A stretch of 5,697 nt of DNA from Methanocorpusculum sp. (GTDB lineage Archaea; Halobacteriota; Methanomicrobia; Methanomicrobiales; Methanocorpusculaceae): positions 1 through 5,697 of the forward strand of contig DALTWR010000067.1 in assembly GCA_029986975.1 (NCBI GenBank). The letters are read 5' to 3'. The notes under the pieces were generated by a model. That model was not told the origin of the DNA, searched no databases, and saw only the letters and a list, made by a program, of their open reading frames with translations. The stretch's first letter is position 1. Every line of letters begins with the position of its first letter. Of this stretch, positions 1 to 4,846 are shown piece by piece. Both the position numbers and the translations under genes were made by a program.

Positions 1-555
1 AAGGGCAGATTTTTTTCCTGCGGCTATTGGGTAATCTTTGTCTGATGTGAGGATGCCAAACCCAAGACCGCAGACGCCTAACGACTCTTCTGCGACAATC
101 CAGTCAGCCCCTTCGGTTTCCGCAGCTTTTGCAGCGAAGAGAAGGGATGCCGGTGTTATGCTTTTTTTGAAGAGCAGCTTTTTTTCCGGATACAGCCATG
201 TGCCGGTACTTGTATGCAGAATCACTTTTCCCGGAAGAACTTCTGCGAGGGCAAAAGCCGTCGTTGTTTTTCCGCGTGCGCCGGTAATTTCGATGAGTTT
301 TGCGCGGCAGGATTTCAGCAGTTTTGCGGTCATCTGATGATGAGTATAATGCGGCGCTGAAAGAGAAAGCAGCGGGCAGTCAGGATTTAAGTGCACGGGT
401 GCAGTTACTGCATCGTAGCCTTGTTTTTCTGCATCTTCGAAAGCCATGGTATTTCCCCGGTACACATCAACCGCATCAACATCATCACCGTTTCTCAGAA
501 GTGCTTCGGCAAGGACAGCACCTCCGTGAATTGTGTCGAGAACAAGAACTTTCAA
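1..555 (-). CDS. cfbE: Coenzyme F430 synthetase, Mur-ligase family (C-terminus cut by window edge)
   Basis: The first 185 codons are present and the gene continues past the left edge. CfbE is an ATP-dependent Mur-ligase-like enzyme that forms the gamma-lactam ring of seco-F430 intermediates late in synthesis of the nickel cofactor of methyl-coenzyme M reductase; it is cytoplasmic. The start KVLVLDTIHGGA and the VDVYRGN stretch near residue 30 are typical of the family. The nucleotide-binding loop GARGKTTTA lies at about residues 92-100, and VAEESLG at about 154-160 has acidic residues where Mur ligases bind magnesium. The start is a TTG at 555-553 that overlaps the cfbA stop (TTGA). No ATG fits: the next in-frame one is residue 37, beyond the conserved N-terminus. 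A purine-rich GGAGAGAGG sits 5 bases upstream. The overlap implies co-transcription and translational coupling with cfbA. Family identity is secure from fold motifs and neighbour; the C-terminal domain cannot be judged. Confidence 0.9.
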   Translation of the reverse strand, partial: MKVLVLDTIHGGAVLAEALLRNGDDVDAVDVYRGNTMAFEDAEKQGYDAVTAPVHLNPDCPLLSLSAPHYTHHQMTAKLLKSCRAKLIEITGARGKTTTAFALAEVLPGKVILHTSTGTWLYPEKKLLFKKSITPASLLFAAKAAETEGADWIVAEESLGVCGLGFGILTSDKDYPIAAGKKSAL

Positions 556-974
556 AGCAGCCTCTCTCCGTTTAACTGCTGCAGTGCAGTATCAGCATTT
601 TTCAGCATTAACTCTGCAAGAAGCGGGTCGATTCCAATGGGATTTGCGTAAACGAATGGAATCTCGCATCCGTTTTCGAGGGTAAACATGCCTGTCTTTT
701 CTCCCTGCTCAAGTCCGAGCAGTTTCGGGATGTCCCGCAAGATATGAATTCCTTTCGCAAGGAAAAGCGGGACAACGACTAATATATCAAACGTCTCGTG
801 CCGCATGAGTTCAAGACCTTCGGTAACATTCGGGCTGCTGTATTCAAGAAAGCAGGATTTTATGATAGAGTCGGGGCACTTCTCTTTCATCATCTCCGCG
901 GTTGTTGTTATCAGCTGTTTATTGTATTCGAGTCTGCTTCCGTGTCCGACAAGCAGGATTCCGTATTTTGGCAT
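552..974 (-). CDS. cfbA: Sirohydrochlorin nickel/cobalt chelatase, small CbiX type
   Basis: A complete 140-residue protein, the usual size of the archaeal short CbiX (CbiXS/CfbA), which works as a homodimer. CfbA inserts Ni2+ into sirohydrochlorin, the first committed step to F430; the same family inserts Co2+ for cobalamin. The start MPKYGILLVGHGSR carries the family's VGHGS motif with His11, and the second metal-binding histidine is His77 in the LAKGIHILRDI segment. These match the two histidines known in the family's active site. There is no histidine-rich tail. The cfbE overlap downstream favours nickel and F430 as the main role, although a shared role in cobalamin synthesis is likely in a methanogen. 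No ribosome binding site precedes the ATG. A TATA box about 27 bases upstream predicts transcription starting at the ATG itself, so the message is probably leaderless. Confidence 0.95.
   Translation of the reverse strand: MPKYGILLVGHGSRLEYNKQLITTTAEMMKEKCPDSIIKSCFLEYSSPNVTEGLELMRHETFDILVVVPLFLAKGIHILRDIPKLLGLEQGEKTGMFTLENGCEIPFVYANPIGIDPLLAELMLKNADTALQQLNGERLL
561..569 (-). promoter_or_regulatory. Ribosome binding site supporting the TTG start of cfbE
   Basis: The minus-strand sequence GGAGAGAGG lies inside the end of cfbA and ends 5 bases before the TTG at 555-553. Its GAGG core matches the archaeal 16S anti-Shine-Dalgarno sequence. It is the main argument, together with the conserved N-terminus, for initiation at this non-ATG codon. 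Confidence 0.6.
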
Positions 975-986
975 GGGTATTATATT

Positions 987-1024
987 TGTGTTTGTGTTAT
1001 ATAAATTAGTGTTATGTGTTTGTT
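987..1024. repeat. Paired short repeats flanking the cfbA TATA box
   Basis: On the plus strand, TGTGTTTGT occurs at 987-995 and 1015-1023, and GTGTTAT at 994-1000 and 1009-1015. The order is A-B, TATA box, B-A, with both copies of each in direct orientation. The placement around the core promoter is where an archaeal repressor could block TBP/TFB. It could also be chance in a low-complexity GT/AT-rich stretch, and no known operator is recognised. Confidence 0.35.
997..1006 (-). promoter_or_regulatory. TATA box for the cfbA-cfbE transcript
   Basis: The minus strand reads ATTTATATAA, a good match to the archaeal box A. Its centre is about 27 bases from the cfbA ATG, so the predicted start site falls on or within a base or two of the A of that ATG. 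This fits a leaderless mRNA and the lack of a ribosome binding site before cfbA. The box is flanked on both sides by GTGTTAT and TGTGTTTGT repeats (plus-strand reading). Confidence 0.65.
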
Positions 1025-1072
1025 ACGTTCGTAATACTATTTTTTACAAATTAAGCATGTATTTATGAAACT

Positions 1073-1082
1073 CCTTTTATAG
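1073..1082 (+). promoter_or_regulatory. Candidate TATA box for the HEAT-TPR transcript
   Basis: The sequence CCTTTTATAG is a moderate box A match. A start site about 27 bases downstream of its centre falls near 1105, giving a leader of about six bases before the ATG at 1111. That transcript would not include the upstream ATG at 1084, which supports 1111 as the real start. The match is weaker than that of the cfbA box. Confidence 0.4.
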
Positions 1083-1110
1083 TATGAGGAATAAAAATAA
1101 ATGTAACACA

Positions 1111-1479
1111 ATGTCTCAGGAAAGCCCCCTCTCACTTCTTACTTCTCCTGATAAATCAGTTCGTGCACAGGCGTCCGCAGATTTAGCTGCGGCTGGAAAA
1201 GCCGGTGTGGAGCAGGTACTCCTTTTTCTTGGCGATAAGAACTGGATTCTGCGGTATCGCGCCTGTGAAGTCATTGGAAATTCCGGATGCAGAGAGTATG
1301 CCGGATATCTTATCCCGCTTCTCACTGACGAAAAAGACCATGTTCGATACATGGCAGTAAAGTCGCTTGGAAAACTGAACTGCAGATTGGAAATCAAAAA
1401 AATTCAGGAACGTCTCTCTGATGAAAATCCGTTTGTTGTTCGTATCACAAAAGAGGTCTTAAAAGCGTGGGAAGCGTAG
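1111..1479 (+). CDS. Small HEAT-repeat protein of unknown function
   Basis: A soluble 122-residue protein built almost wholly of HEAT-like (PBS-lyase type) helical repeats: about residues 7-33, 36-64, 67-95 and a shorter fourth at 98-120. Each carries a D...(V/L)R..A pattern: Asp14/Arg18, Asp42/Arg48, Asp73/Arg79 and Asp104/Arg111. There is no signal peptide, membrane segment or catalytic motif. Such repeats bind proteins; in cyanobacteria related repeats form bilin lyases (CpcE/CpcF), but that role cannot be transferred here on repeat type alone. An in-frame ATG at 1084 would add nine residues (MRNKNKCNT). I prefer 1111 because the candidate promoter would start transcription downstream of 1084, neither ATG has a ribosome binding site, and the extension lacks repeat character. 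The 3' end overlaps the TPR gene by 13 bases, so the two proteins are probably co-expressed and may act together. Confidence 0.82.
   Translation: MSQESPLSLLTSPDKSVRAQASADLAAAGKAGVEQVLLFLGDKNWILRYRACEVIGNSGCREYAGYLIPLLTDEKDHVRYMAVKSLGKLNCRLEIKKIQERLSDENPFVVRITKEVLKAWEA
1453..1457 (+). promoter_or_regulatory. Ribosome binding site deciding the GTG start of the TPR gene
   Basis: GAGGT within the end of the HEAT-repeat gene lies 9 bases before the GTG at 1467. No ATG or other good start is in frame near the beginning of the first TPR, so this site fixes the 13-base overlap between the two genes. Confidence 0.6.
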
Positions 1480-1961
1480 AAGCAGACGAGTGTTTTTCTC
1501 AAGGGCTTGATGCGTTTTCAAAACGGGAGTTTAGATTCGCCGCAGAATTATTTGAAAAAGCTGCGGCGCTTGATTCCTCAAACCCGCATTACTATTACTA
1601 CCTTGGAACATCCCTGCGGGAGCTTGGAGATAGAGCATCCGCAGAAAAACATCTCTCGCATGCAGTATCTCTTCTGCCTGATGCAGCAGCGATACGGTAT
1701 GTGAGAGCTGAAATCAGACTTGAAAATGGAGACTTCAGTAAAGCCGCAGAAGATTTTCTTTACATCACATCTGATGAATCCGAAGAGAACCGCTACTGGA
1801 AATCACTTTCATATCTCGGACTTGGTCTTATCAGAATTGAGGAAGGAGATATTGAGGCAGCCCTTACTCTTTTTTCTGAAGCGGAAGATATCGCCCGCGA
1901 ACTAAATGACACAGGACTTCTGTCCCGTATCAGCAGTGAACTGGAGAAAAGCGGATTTTAA
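1467..1961 (+). CDS. TPR-repeat protein of unknown function
   Basis: A soluble 164-residue protein made of about four tetratricopeptide repeats, near residues 6-38, 41-73, 75-107 and 110-148. The usual signatures are visible: small and aromatic residues in helix A (GLDAFSKREF), A-E-F/L-x-x-A in helix B (AAELFEKAAALD) and G-D turns (ELGD, ENGD, EEGD). TPRs are protein-binding scaffolds; no enzyme motif, signal peptide or membrane segment is present. The surface is acidic, especially SDESEE at about 102-107, and there is a run of four tyrosines at 42-45 in helix A of the second repeat. It starts at a GTG inside the HEAT gene, so the two are translationally coupled. No oligo-T terminator follows, so transcripts could read into the tetrapyrrole genes. 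Its role is unknown; a partner among neighbouring enzymes is a hypothesis only, since methanogens encode many TPR proteins. Confidence 0.85.
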   Translation: MGSVEADECFSQGLDAFSKREFRFAAELFEKAAALDSSNPHYYYYLGTSLRELGDRASAEKHLSHAVSLLPDAAAIRYVRAEIRLENGDFSKAAEDFLYITSDESEENRYWKSLSYLGLGLIRIEEGDIEAALTLFSEAEDIARELNDTGLLSRISSELEKSGF

Positions 1962-2017
1962 AAATGAAAATGAATCCTCTCATACATAAAGCCCACATCT
2001 TAATGCATACAGCAGAC

Positions 2018-2030
2018 AAATTATATTATA
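2018..2030 (+). promoter_or_regulatory. AT-rich candidate TATA box upstream of the tetrapyrrole operon
   Basis: AAATTATATTATA is the best box A match in the 1962-2052 gap. Transcription starting about 27 bases downstream of its centre would begin near 2051, almost at the ATG and past the strong ribosome binding site at 2041-2046. Either this box yields a near-leaderless message, or the ribosome binding site serves transcripts arriving from upstream. The weaker TACATAAAG at 1983-1991 is an alternative box that would leave the binding site in the leader. Confidence 0.4.
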
Positions 2031-2040
2031 TGAAAAGTAG

Positions 2041-2046
2041 GGAGGT
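2041..2046 (+). promoter_or_regulatory. Strong ribosome binding site of the precorrin-2 dehydrogenase-like gene
   Basis: A full GGAGGT, followed by another G, sits 6 bases before the ATG at 2053. It is a near-perfect archaeal Shine-Dalgarno sequence and fixes the start. It differs from cfbA and the HEAT-repeat gene, which have none. Confidence 0.8.
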
Positions 2047-2052
2047 GCGTAT

Positions 2053-2622
2053 ATGATTTTCCTTACGGCTGATGTGTCCGCACTTCGTGTGCTGGTATTT
2101 GGTACCGGTGCTGTAGGGTCAAGGAAAGCGGCATACTTTAGAGATGAGGCAAAAGAGGTGAGACTTCTTGATAAATCTGAGATGCCGTCAGGTGATGCAG
2201 CACTATTCTCTCTCATCTCTGAGTATGACATCATCATCGCCGCCTCTGATGATGCAGAGTTCAATAAAAAAATAACAGAGATTGCATCACAAAACCATAA
2301 ATGGTACAACTCTGCAACGGCTGTCGGAAACTTCCTCATCCCCGCCATATTTCATGAAGGGGATTTGTCCCTCGCCGTTTCCACGAATGGAAAAGCGCCT
2401 GCCGTCGCTTCCTTCGTCCGCGACGAAATAACATCAGCCTATCCGGCGCTTTCGCAGATGGTTGAACTGCAGAACAGTCTTCGCACTCTTTTGAAAAACG
2501 CTCTCCCCTCGCAGAAACAGCGTGCAGAGATTCTACAGAAGGTACTTCATGACGATGCTGTCTGGAAAGAACTTGAAGAAGGTCATATTGACGCAGAAGA
2601 AATTCTTCGGAGGTATGTCTGA
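2053..2622 (+). CDS. sirC: Precorrin-2 dehydrogenase-like protein (siroheme synthase N-terminal / Met8 / SirC family)
   Basis: A 189-residue cytoplasmic protein predicted to oxidise precorrin-2 to sirohydrochlorin with NAD+, the precursor that CfbA metallates. It starts with a Rossmann fold: RVLVFGTGAVGSRKA (residues 12-26) holds the glycine-rich loop. IIAASDDAEFNKKI (61-74) matches the family's conserved (A/T)DD..(L/F)N element. FLIPAIF then LSLAVSTNGKAPA (94-100, 105-117) match the conserved F..PA and (A/V)S(T/S)xGK(S/A)P blocks. A helical C-terminal part follows, of the length seen in stand-alone SirC/Met8 proteins; the CysG methyltransferase domain is absent. The NVVD segment, with the aspartate considered catalytic in CysG and Met8p, reads YNSAT (85-89): by my alignment the Asp is Thr89 and the loop is two residues shorter. 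Ferrochelatase activity is therefore doubtful. The gene overlaps hemA by one base (TGATG), so it leads the operon. Confidence 0.85.
   Translation: MIFLTADVSALRVLVFGTGAVGSRKAAYFRDEAKEVRLLDKSEMPSGDAALFSLISEYDIIIAASDDAEFNKKITEIASQNHKWYNSATAVGNFLIPAIFHEGDLSLAVSTNGKAPAVASFVRDEITSAYPALSQMVELQNSLRTLLKNALPSQKQRAEILQKVLHDDAVWKELEEGHIDAEEILRRYV
2609..2614 (+). promoter_or_regulatory. Ribosome binding site of hemA
   Basis: GGAGGT inside the last codons of the precorrin-2 dehydrogenase-like gene, 7 bases before the hemA ATG. It fixes the start that overlaps the previous stop by one base. Confidence 0.7.
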
Positions 2623-3866
2623 TGCCTGACCTCAACTTTGAACTCGCGGTTGCTTCGTTTAATTATGCGGAGCATGGTGTAACAGAACTTGCAAAGAACC
2701 GTTTCGAAGATGAAGCGGCGTTTTACCGTTCAGCCGCAAGCGAATTTACCGGTGTTCTGCTTCTTCAGACCTGCGGAAGAATTGAGATTCTGGTGCACGG
2801 TTCCCGCAAAAGCCTTGAGGCATTTCTTTCCCGCGAAGGAAGAGAAGGCTTTGTCTTCTTTGAAGGAGCGGATGTTCTGCGGCACTTGGGAAACCTTGCT
2901 GCCGGAACTGAGTCGATGATTGTAGGAGAAGACCAGATTTTAGGGCAGATGAAGTCTGCCCTTCTTGCTGCAGAAGAGTTTGGCGGAGCAGACCCGGTCA
3001 TCTCTGCAGTATTTCAGACCGCTATAAATCTGGGTGTCTATGTGCGGCAGAACACAGCCATAAATCGCGGGGCTGTATCTCTGGGTTCTGCTGCCGTCTC
3101 TCTTGCAGAATCAGAGATAGGAAATCTTTCCGGCAAAAACATCTTAGTTGTAGGAGGCGGTGAGATGGGGCGGCTTGTTGCAAAGTCGCTTGCAGAAAAA
3201 AATCTGCGGGCAATTTATGTCACCAACCGCACGTATGAAAATGCGGTAAAAATTGCAGAAGATGTGGGTGGAAGAGCCATGCATCTCGACCAGCTCTATC
3301 CCTGCATCGCGTTATCGGATGTTGTTATCTCCTGTACTGCAGCCCCGCATGAGATTATCAAAAAGGATGCGTTAGCAGCTGTTATGGAAGACCGTTTCTG
3401 GCCGCTTGATGCAGCTCCGCGAAAACTGCTCTTAATCGATATTGCAAATCCGCCGGATATCGAAGCCGGTTGTGCTGACTTGGCAGGGGTTACCCTTTGC
3501 GGCATTGATGATTTGAAAGGCATCTCGTTAGAGAATATGCAGTCCCGTCTTCATGAAGCAGAAGAGGCAGAGCATATTGTTGAATCATACATCCCTGAGT
3601 TCATAAAAATCCTCAACCGCACCGCTGCAGGAGATGTTCTTGCCTCACTTTATTCATGGGCAGAAGAGATTCGTTCACGTGAACTTTCCCGCGCCCGAAA
3701 AAAACTTGCAGCAGGTGCGGATGCATACACGCTCATAGAGGATGTGACCGCATCGATTACGAAAAAAATGCTGGATGACGCTGCAAAAGTCATCCGCAAA
3801 TCCGCCGAAGAAGAAAATCCCGAAACCGCACGAAAAATAGTTGCCGCAATTATCAGGAGACACTAA
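2622..3866 (+). CDS. hemA: Glutamyl-tRNA reductase
   Basis: A complete 414-residue enzyme, normal length for GluTR, which works as a dimer. It reduces glutamyl-tRNA(Glu) with NADPH to glutamate-1-semialdehyde, the first committed step of C5 tetrapyrrole synthesis. The N-terminal catalytic domain holds Cys51 in LLQTCGRIEI, the nucleophile that forms the thioester; most family members have TCNR, so Asn is replaced by Gly. His88 in VLRHLGNLAAG fits the conserved active-site histidine. AGTESMIVGEDQILGQ (94-109) is the family signature, with GED in place of the common GEP. The NADPH domain starts at KNILVVGGGEMG (172-183), followed by TNRT (201-204). The C-terminal helical dimerisation domain runs from about 305 to the end, beginning with RLHEAEEAEHIVE. 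The upstream gene overlaps by one base and hemB follows after two. In other organisms GluTR is the main control point of the pathway, by feedback or protein partners. Confidence 0.97.
   Translation: MPDLNFELAVASFNYAEHGVTELAKNRFEDEAAFYRSAASEFTGVLLLQTCGRIEILVHGSRKSLEAFLSREGREGFVFFEGADVLRHLGNLAAGTESMIVGEDQILGQMKSALLAAEEFGGADPVISAVFQTAINLGVYVRQNTAINRGAVSLGSAAVSLAESEIGNLSGKNILVVGGGEMGRLVAKSLAEKNLRAIYVTNRTYENAVKIAEDVGGRAMHLDQLYPCIALSDVVISCTAAPHEIIKKDALAAVMEDRFWPLDAAPRKLLLIDIANPPDIEAGCADLAGVTLCGIDDLKGISLENMQSRLHEAEEAEHIVESYIPEFIKILNRTAAGDVLASLYSWAEEIRSRELSRARKKLAAGADAYTLIEDVTASITKKMLDDAAKVIRKSAEEENPETARKIVAAIIRRH
3855..3860 (+). promoter_or_regulatory. Ribosome binding site of hemB
   Basis: AGGAGA at the very end of hemA lies 8 bases before the hemB ATG at 3869. 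It supports that start, only two bases past the hemA stop. Confidence 0.65.
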
Positions 3867-3868
3867 AC

Positions 3869-4846
3869 ATGTACCCGCAAACCCGCATGAGAAGACTGAG
3901 GAGCAAAAATCTCCTCCCGTTAGTTACTGAAACACACCTGCATTCCGAACAGTTCTGCCTTCCGCTTTTCTTTGATGAAAATGCAGAAACAGAAGTTCCG
4001 ATTTCATCCATGCCCGGGCAGGTAAGATACCCTCTGTCACGTGCTGCCTCCCTCGCAGAAGAACTCTTTGCCGAAGGAATCAGGTCGGTAATTATCTTCG
4101 GGATTCCGAAGGAAAAAGATGCGGCAGCATCTTCTGCCTTCGCAAAAGACGGTGTTGTACAAAAAGCCGTTTCTGCGATGAAAAAAGCAGCGCCTGATTT
4201 AGTTGTCATAACTGATTTGTGTGCCTGCGAGTACACAACTCATGGACACTGCGGTATTATTCGTGAAACATGCAGCGGGTTTGAACTTGATAATGATGCG
4301 TCGCTTTTACTCATGGAAAAAATTGCGGTAAGTCAGGCAGAAGCAGGGGCAGATATGGTTGCTCCAAGCTGCATGTTAGACGGCATGGTATCAGCCATCC
4401 GCAAAGCACTCGATGAGGCAGGATTTTCTTCAGTTCCTATTATGTCATACAGTACCAAGTTTGCCTCATGTCTCTACGGACCGTTCCGCGAGGCTGCTGA
4501 CTCAGGATTTTCGTTCGGAGACCGCAGTTCATACCAGATGAATCCGGCAAATAGACGTGAAGCATTCCGCGAAAGCGAACTCGACAAAGAGGAAGGTGCT
4601 GATATTTTGATGGTAAAACCTGCAACGTTCTATCTCGATGTCTTATCAGACATCAAAACGCTCGGTCTTCCGGTTGCAGCGTATCACGTTTCAGGTGAGT
4701 ATGCGATGATTAAGGCGGCAGCTGCTGCCGGATGGCTTGATGAAAAACGGACAGTTATGGAGGCGATGACCTCGATTGCCAGAGCCGGTGCAGATATTAT
4801 TATCACGTACTATGCAAGAGACATTCTGAGGTGGCTTCATGGCTGA
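3869..4846 (+). CDS. hemB: Porphobilinogen synthase (5-aminolevulinate dehydratase)
   Basis: A complete 325-residue TIM-barrel enzyme of usual family length; family members typically form octamers. It condenses two 5-aminolevulinate molecules to porphobilinogen. The zinc-binding triad is present: [14 protein letters not shown] (116-129) carries Cys118, Cys120 and Cys128, marking a zinc-dependent enzyme and not the magnesium form with aspartates. The two Schiff-base lysines are Lys197 (MSYSTKFAS, 192-200) and Lys250 (ILMVKPA, 246-252). The [21 protein letters not shown] segment (204-224) and YHVSGEYAM (272-280) are further family signatures. The short N-terminal arm ([10 protein letters not shown]) is as expected for the oligomer contact. 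It lies two bases after hemA and overlaps hemL by 8 bases, consistent with one transcript. Nothing looks degraded. Confidence 0.98.
   Translation: MYPQTRMRRLRSKNLLPLVTETHLHSEQFCLPLFFDENAETEVPISSMPGQVRYPLSRAASLAEELFAEGIRSVIIFGIPKEKDAAASSAFAKDGVVQKAVSAMKKAAPDLVVITDLCACEYTTHGHCGIIRETCSGFELDNDASLLLMEKIAVSQAEAGADMVAPSCMLDGMVSAIRKALDEAGFSSVPIMSYSTKFASCLYGPFREAADSGFSFGDRSSYQMNPANRREAFRESELDKEEGADILMVKPATFYLDVLSDIKTLGLPVAAYHVSGEYAMIKAAAAAGWLDEKRTVMEAMTSIARAGADIIITYYARDILRWLHG
4828..4833 (+). promoter_or_regulatory. Ribosome binding site of hemL
   Basis: GAGGTG near the end of hemB, 5 bases before the ATG at 4839. It supports initiation 8 bases inside hemB. Confidence 0.65.

Noticed and set aside
38..651. 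Overlapping plus-strand open frames opposite cfbE and the end of cfbA
   Set aside because: They lie antisense to cfbE and cfbA, whose family motifs are clear. Their translations show no recognisable domain and no ribosome binding site.
977..1037. GTATTA (977-982) and TAATAC (1032-1037) as a possible NikR-like inverted operator
   Set aside because: The arms are only six bases and 49 bases apart, far beyond normal operator spacing, in an AT-rich region where such pairs arise by chance.
798..1068. Plus-strand open frames opposite cfbA running into the divergent promoter region
   Set aside because: The part over cfbA is its antisense shadow, and the rest is translated AT-rich promoter sequence giving hydrophobic low-complexity residues.
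1084..1110. Upstream ATG at 1084 as the start of the HEAT-repeat protein
   Set aside because: It has no ribosome binding site and would lie upstream of the start site predicted from the best local TATA box, and the nine extra residues add no repeat structure. It stays possible.
1116..1397. Minus-strand open frame opposite the HEAT-repeat gene
   Set aside because: The sense strand encodes regular HEAT repeats; the antisense product has no domain or start signal.
1962..2052. Terminator or small RNA between the TPR gene and sirC
   Set aside because: There is no oligo-T run or convincing stem-loop on the plus strand, and the sequence is adequately explained as promoter and leader.
2336..2635. 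Minus-strand open frame across the sirC-hemA junction
   Set aside because: Antisense to two genes with intact family motifs; its composition is that of a shadow frame.
3853..4236. 127-residue minus-strand open frame opposite hemB
   Set aside because: It covers the hemB start and zinc-site region antisense, with no recognisable domain and no ribosome binding site.
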